Shown in pieces: positions 8,321 to 11,363 of a DNA stretch of 11,363 nucleotides; positions within the stretch are counted from its first letter, which is position 1; each line of letters begins with the position of its first letter. Source of the stretch: Deferribacteraceae bacterium. Its GTDB lineage: Bacteria > Chrysiogenota > Deferribacteres > Deferribacterales > JAISNW01. The position numbers and the translations under genes were made by a program. The stretch spans positions 1-11,363 of the forward strand of contig JAITJJ010000166.1 of the NCBI GenBank assembly GCA_031278965.1, given 5' to 3'. The notes beneath the pieces are model-generated. The model ran no database searches. It had not been told where the DNA came from and saw only the letters and a list, made by a program, of their open reading frames with translations.

Positions 8321-8337
8321 CGCCAACGGCTTGGCGT
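8320..8337 (+). terminator. Probable terminator of the A2M gene
   Basis: ACGCCAA (8320-8326), loop CGGC, TTGGCGT (8331-8337): a perfect 7-bp stem followed by CTTTGGGG. The T-run is short, so it may terminate only partly. It lies 106 nt after the A2M stop codon and directly follows the second hairpin repeat. Confidence 0.5.
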
Positions 8338-8358
8338 CTTTGGGGCAAGAAAAGGCTT

Positions 8359-8427
8359 TAACCCTTATGAACTGCCCTTTTGCAACAAAGGCAAATGCTT
8401 TTGCAAATCGGGGGCGGTTCAGGGTTA
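8359..8427 (+). other. Long bulged stem, possible structured RNA
   Basis: TAACCCT (8359-8365), a 3-nt bulge, and GAACTGCCC (8369-8377) pair with GGGCGGTTC (8412-8420) and AGGGTTA (8421-8427). That is 16 base pairs with one G-U. The 34-nt apical part contains a further small stem GCAAA/TTTGC. No T-run follows, so it is not a simple terminator. It could be a palindromic mobile repeat or a small RNA; I do not recognise it. Confidence 0.45.
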
Positions 8428-8473
8428 GTGTTATTAAGATTAAACATTCATTTTAAAACAACATCACTTAAAA

Positions 8474-8540
8474 CCGCCTTTTTCAACAGTCTTATTTTTA
8501 CATTTTATGTAAAAATAAGTTTCCCAAGCGGAGTTTTTTT
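8474..8540 (+). terminator. 13-bp perfect palindrome with T7, terminator-like
   Basis: CTTATTTTTACAT (8491-8503), loop TTT, ATGTAAAAATAAG (8507-8519) is a perfect inverted repeat. It is enclosed by CCGC (8474-8477) and GCGG (8528-8531), and T7 follows at 8534-8540. The AT-rich inner stem could also be a protein-binding site. It lies 148 nt before the amidase start. Confidence 0.45.
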
Positions 8541-8687
8541 AGCCGTCCTACATATTTGTAGTAATATCAAACATCGGTTTTACATTTTTGCAGCCTGAAA
8601 TCCTTATTCTCCAACATTTTTAGGCTTTCTCTTATGGCATAAAATTTGCACTTACTCTAAAGTATCATAACTTATAGGGAGAATCAG

Positions 8688-10122
8688 ATGAAAAAGTTAA
8701 TGGTATTTCTTGTTTTTGGGGCGATGTGTCTTTCCCCTATGCACGCCGCATCTCAGAGCGCAACTGAGACGGCGGAGCGGATTAAAGCCGGAAAGATTAC
8801 AAGCGAGGCTCTCGTGCGCGAATTGTTGGGGCGCGCCAAGAAAAATAGTGATCTCAATACGTTTATCTCTCTGGATGAAGCTATTGCCATTGCTGACGCA
8901 AAAAAAGCTGACCAAGATGTAAAAAGCGGCAAAAAACTGGGGAAGCTGCATGGGGTGCCGTTTGTCATAAAGGATAATATAGATGTAAAAGGTTTTGTTA
9001 CTACCGCGAGAACCCCTGTCCTTGTTAAACATTATCCAAATGGGGACGCAAAGATAGTTGCAAAATTAAGGAGCAAAGGCGCAGTGATAATGGACAAAAC
9101 CAACCTTCACGAGCTTGCTTTCGGAGTTACCAGCAATAACGGGTATTTTGGAGCTGTTAAAAACCCTTATAACAAAGAGAATTTTGCGGGCGAAAGCAGC
9201 GGAGGAACTGCCGCCGCCGTTGCCGCAAGGCTTGCCGTCATAGGTTTGGGAACGGATACCGGCGGTTCCATCCGCATACCTGCGAGCCTAAACGGGCTCT
9301 ACGGCTGTTGAAGGGGTAGTTCCGATGTCCGCCACAAAAGATGTCACATGACCTATTGCCCGTTCTATGGAGGATATTATTTTAGTGGATGCGGCCGTGA
9401 ACGGTTACGAACCGTCAAAGATAAAACCCACTCCGCTTAAAGGGCTAAGGATAGGCGTTCCCAGATATTCTTTCTATGACGGGCTGGATTTGGAAACGGC
9501 AAGGTTAACGGCTGAAGCCCTTAAAAAATTGGATGGGCTGATATTGGTTGAAAAAGATATTGCCGATATTGATAAACTTGACAGGGATGTGGATTTCCCA
9601 ATGTCTTTGTATGAATGCAAAAGGGATTTCGCGGCATTTTTCGATCCATACGGGATTAAGATAGAATACGTAATAGCAAAGATCGGAAGCCCAGACGTTA
9701 AATACTCTTTCGATCACTTTGTGTTGGGGAAAGAAGCGGTTACCCCTGAGGCCTACAAAGAGGTTGTGGCCAAATTCCGCCCCATTATGCTTAAGGCATA
9801 CGAAGATTACTTCGCCGCCAACAAGGTTGATTTTATCATCATCCCGACGACCGCCACCTCTGCGAAACCGATAGCCGGTTCAGACGAGAGCGTTGAAATC
9901 AACGGCAAGAAGGTTCCCACATTTCCTGCATGTGTAAAAAACACAAGCCCTGGCAGCAACGTGGGCGCGGCGGGGATCTCCCTCCCCATAGGCTTGACGA
10001 AAAACAGGCTTCCTATGGGAATTGAAATTGATGCGAAATCAGGCAATAATAAGGCGCTTCTTGGCTTGGCGCTTGCTTTGTCAAAGGTTTTCGGTCATGC
10101 GCCCGCGCCCAAAGGTTACTGA
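8688..10122 (+). pseudogene. Exported amidase-signature enzyme, broken
   Basis: Amidase-signature hydrolases split amide bonds with a Ser-cisSer-Lys triad. A ribosome site AGGGAGA precedes ATG 8688. A signal peptide (MKKLMVFLVFGAMCLSPMHA) implies export. Lys95 sits in FVIKDN, the cis-Ser is Ser170 in GESSGG, and the nucleophile is Ser194 in GTDTGGSIRIPA, with the 24-residue Ser-Ser spacing seen in fatty acid amide hydrolase. The first frame ends at TGA 9309-9311 just after NGLYGC. The homologous sequence resumes one base later, in another frame, as EGVVPMSATKDVT, then meets a second TGA at 9349-9351 where the family has Gly (T-G-PIARSMED), and runs to 10122 ending HAPAPKGY. Family members carry about ten residues (RPTxGR type) between GLxG and the GVVP segment, and here only four bases remain, so an out-of-frame deletion is the likely first lesion. 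The substrate cannot be told. A 207-residue fragment might still be made, but it lacks half the fold. Confidence 0.85.
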
Positions 10123-10132
10123 TACGAGCAGG

Positions 10133-10150
10133 AGGGGCTTAGTGGCCCCT
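10133..10150 (+). terminator. Hairpin after the amidase gene
   Basis: AGGGGC (10133-10138), 6-nt loop, GCCCCT (10145-10150): a perfect GC-rich 6-bp stem 10 nt after the amidase stop. Only GATTT follows, so the T-run is poor. It is the best terminator candidate between this gene and the pilin promoter. Confidence 0.5.
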
Positions 10151-10203
10151 GATTTCCCAAGCAAACCCTTCCGTGTGCTGACTATTTAAATTACTTTCCG
10201 CTC

Positions 10204-10233
10204 TTGACTTATTGGGCGGAGTTGTTATATAAT
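10204..10233 (+). promoter_or_regulatory. Strong sigma70-like promoter of the pilin-like gene
   Basis: -35 TTGACT (10204-10209), 18-nt spacer, and a perfect -10 TATAAT (10228-10233). Transcription would start near 10240, about 26 nt before ATG 10266. This is the best consensus promoter in the window and makes the pilin-like gene independent of the dead amidase. Confidence 0.75.
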
Positions 10234-10265
10234 CTTTAAGTACCATTCCCATATGTGGTGTTATT

Positions 10266-10955
10266 ATGAAAAAAGCGTATAATAAAAAAGCGTTCACTTT
10301 AGCTGAACTCTCCATAGTTCTTGTGGTTTTGGGAATTATAATCGGCATGACATTAAAAGGGTTCGGCGTTCTTGACGCGGCGCGTCTCAGAAATGAATTG
10401 GGCAAGATAAATAAATTTCAAACCGCCTACAACCTCTATTTTGAAAGGACAGGGCATATACTGCCGGAAGATAACGCCAGCGCTTCTTCAGTCAGGTTAG
10501 ACCATACCCCGCTTTACGATTACGGTCTTCTTAAAGCGGATGCCGAAGCAAACAGTGACTATTCAGATATCAAGACGGTCGATCCGGATAATCCGGATAA
10601 CAATAGCTCCATCTACCTTGTCATGTGCGAAAAGCTTGAAACGGTCGGAGACCCGGCTGATCCTGAAAACACTACCGTTTCCTCCTATAACAGCGTAGTT
10701 TATACTAAAGCGGCGTTAGCGGACGGGGTATGCCTAGTGTTTAACAGATATTATCCCACATTCATATGCGGTGCGGAGATCTCCTATGACGATATGAGGA
10801 TTTATGACGGTTCCGGCAGATATTGGGGGGAAGATGGTACCGCTATAGGAGCTGAGGTTGATAACTGGACAAACAACAGCACTTCCCAAAAGTATAACTG
10901 CTCAAGGGCAGCAAAGGGGAATACTGATTATGCTTGGGCGTATATGATTCTATAA
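10266..10955 (+). CDS. Type IV pilin-like protein
   Basis: A 229-residue protein with a class III (prepilin) leader: basic MKKAYNKKA, then FTLAELSIVLVVLGIIIGM. Prepilin peptidase would cut between Ala9 and Phe10, leaving Phe1 and the conserved Glu5 of the mature chain (Glu14 here); Ala instead of Gly at -1 is a less usual variant. One long N-terminal helix (about 10-58) is followed by a globular part with four cysteines (121, 156, 168, 212), enough for two disulfides, and Asp/Pro/Asn-rich loops (VDPDNPDNNSS). The ending AWAYMIL is hydrophobic. It could be a pilin or a pseudopilin of a type II-like secretion or pilus machine assembled in the inner membrane. No other pilus gene is adjacent; it stands alone behind its own strong promoter. 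The ribosome site is weak (GGTG, 5 nt before ATG). The pilin class is secure; the specific role is unknown. Confidence 0.85.
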   Translation: MKKAYNKKAFTLAELSIVLVVLGIIIGMTLKGFGVLDAARLRNELGKINKFQTAYNLYFERTGHILPEDNASASSVRLDHTPLYDYGLLKADAEANSDYSDIKTVDPDNPDNNSSIYLVMCEKLETVGDPADPENTTVSSYNSVVYTKAALADGVCLVFNRYYPTFICGAEISYDDMRIYDGSGRYWGEDGTAIGAEVDNWTNNSTSQKYNCSRAAKGNTDYAWAYMIL

Positions 10956-10992
10956 CGTTTGGGCAAAACCCTTCGGGCTTTAAAAACATAAT

Positions 10993-11061
10993 ATAAGGGC
11001 TATGCCACCCTTTCACGGCATTTTCCGAGTGCTCGGGAAACTATGGCCGCCTATCCCTTAT
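10993..11061 (+). promoter_or_regulatory. Possible three-way-junction leader RNA
   Basis: Outer stem ATAAGGG (10993-10999) with CCCTTAT (11055-11061); first inner stem ATGCC (11002-11006) with GGCAT (11017-11021); second inner stem TTTCCGAG (11022-11029) with CTCGGGAAA (11032-11040), with one bulged G. The free strand CTATGGCCGCCTAT joins back to the outer stem. It ends 20 nt before the lipoprotein start, with GAGG between, so it could control translation. It matches no riboswitch class I know by sequence. It could instead be a repeat or the pilin gene's 3' end. Confidence 0.35.
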
Positions 11062-11081
11062 CTAATTTTTGAGGTTTGAAT

Positions 11082-11363
11082 ATGTGTCGAAGTATAAAGC
11101 TCATCCTTATAGCTTTCCTTTTATTTCTCTTCTCATGTTCTATACCCGCGCCGGAAAAGGCGACGGAAACAAGCGAAGAGAAAAGCACGGCGGCGGACAC
11201 GGATGTTTATATAGAGGAATCTAAAGCGCCCACTGCTCCGGCACCTGCTCCTTTGTCGGCAAAGGAATCCGCCGGTTCTGCATCCCGTCTTGCCGCACCT
11301 TCAATTCCTGCCCGTTCCGGGTTGAAAGCCGCCTTTGCAGACGACAACGAACAGTTTAACGCG
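11082..11363 (+). CDS. Lipoprotein, N-terminal part (runs off window)
   Basis: Ninety-four codons are present and the frame is open to the last base. The start is ATG 11082 with GAGG 7 nt upstream. The signal peptide MCRSIKLILIAFLLFLFS ends in a lipobox LFSC with Cys19 as lipid site and Ser20 next, so export to the outer membrane is plausible. Residues 21-80 are low-complexity, first Glu/Thr-rich and then Ala/Pro/Ser-rich (KAPTAPAPAPLSAKES), a typical flexible stalk. The last part, ADDNEQFNA, begins what looks like a folded domain, but too little is present to name it. It is in the same direction as the A2M and pilin-like genes, with a 126-bp gap before it. No separate promoter was clear, so it may be read through from the pilin-like gene. 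Confidence 0.8.
   Translation, partial: MCRSIKLILIAFLLFLFSCSIPAPEKATETSEEKSTAADTDVYIEESKAPTAPAPAPLSAKESAGSASRLAAPSIPARSGLKAAFADDNEQFNA

Noticed and set aside
8380..8598. 72-codon open frame after the A2M gene
   Set aside because: Begins inside a hairpin arm region, has no ribosome site and crosses two palindromes.
9309..9351. Selenocysteine or stop-codon recoding in the amidase gene
   Set aside because: A frameshift accompanies the first TGA, the second replaces a conserved Gly, and no function for selenocysteine is known at these positions.
11022..11050. Hammerhead ribozyme, suggested by GGGAAAC next to a three-way junction
   Set aside because: The required CUGANGA core is absent.

Overview
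The window looks like a piece of chromosome from a diderm (Gram-negative type) bacterium. It encodes two lipobox proteins, a very large periplasmic-type alpha-2-macroglobulin, a molybdate ABC permease and a type IV pilin-like protein. Genes are of intermediate GC and gaps are AT-rich. Shine-Dalgarno sites (AAGGAG, AGGGAGA, GAGG) and sigma70-like promoters are of the ordinary bacterial kind. I cannot name the genus. At least one clear pseudogene and one probable one, plus large non-coding gaps, suggest a genome that is losing genes, as in host-associated lineages; this is an inference.

Layout. At the left edge the minus strand carries modB (8-703) with its own promoter. A gap of about 1.6 kb follows (704-2361). 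It holds no intact gene that I can defend, but has a nested inverted repeat followed by a T-run (1375-1442), four imperfect 21-bp tandem repeats (1587-1670), a frameshifted zinc-ribbon gene remnant on the minus strand (1703-1967) with an excellent Shine-Dalgarno site, and an 8-bp palindrome overlapping that site (1978-1999). Next comes the dominant feature, a 1950-residue alpha-2-macroglobulin-like lipoprotein (2362-8214) with a good promoter, an intact CTEQ thioester motif and an unusual Asp/Glu/Tyr tract just after the lipid anchor. The following gap (8215-8687) is packed with hairpins: two related G/C-rich repeats, a terminator-like stem, a long 16-bp bulged stem and a perfect 13-bp AT-rich palindrome followed by T7.

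An amidase-signature gene with a signal peptide follows (8688-10122). It is broken by an internal deletion/frameshift and a nonsense codon, although its catalytic Ser-Ser-Lys residues survive. After a hairpin and a strong promoter (TTGACT-18-TATAAT) comes a single type IV pilin-like gene (10266-10955). A possible three-way-junction RNA (10993-11061) then precedes the start of a lipoprotein gene (11082) that runs off the window.

How the genes fit together. The common theme is the cell envelope: a lipid-anchored protease trap, an exported (now dead) amidase, a pilin-like protein and a second lipoprotein. They do not form one operon. Each intact plus-strand gene has a long leader, and the A2M and pilin genes have their own recognisable promoters. 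modB is unrelated to the rest and its likely partners (modC, modA) are outside the window. I did not find a phage, CRISPR array, tRNA or rRNA. The best candidates for something undescribed are the structured leader before the last lipoprotein and the bulged dyad after the A2M gene.
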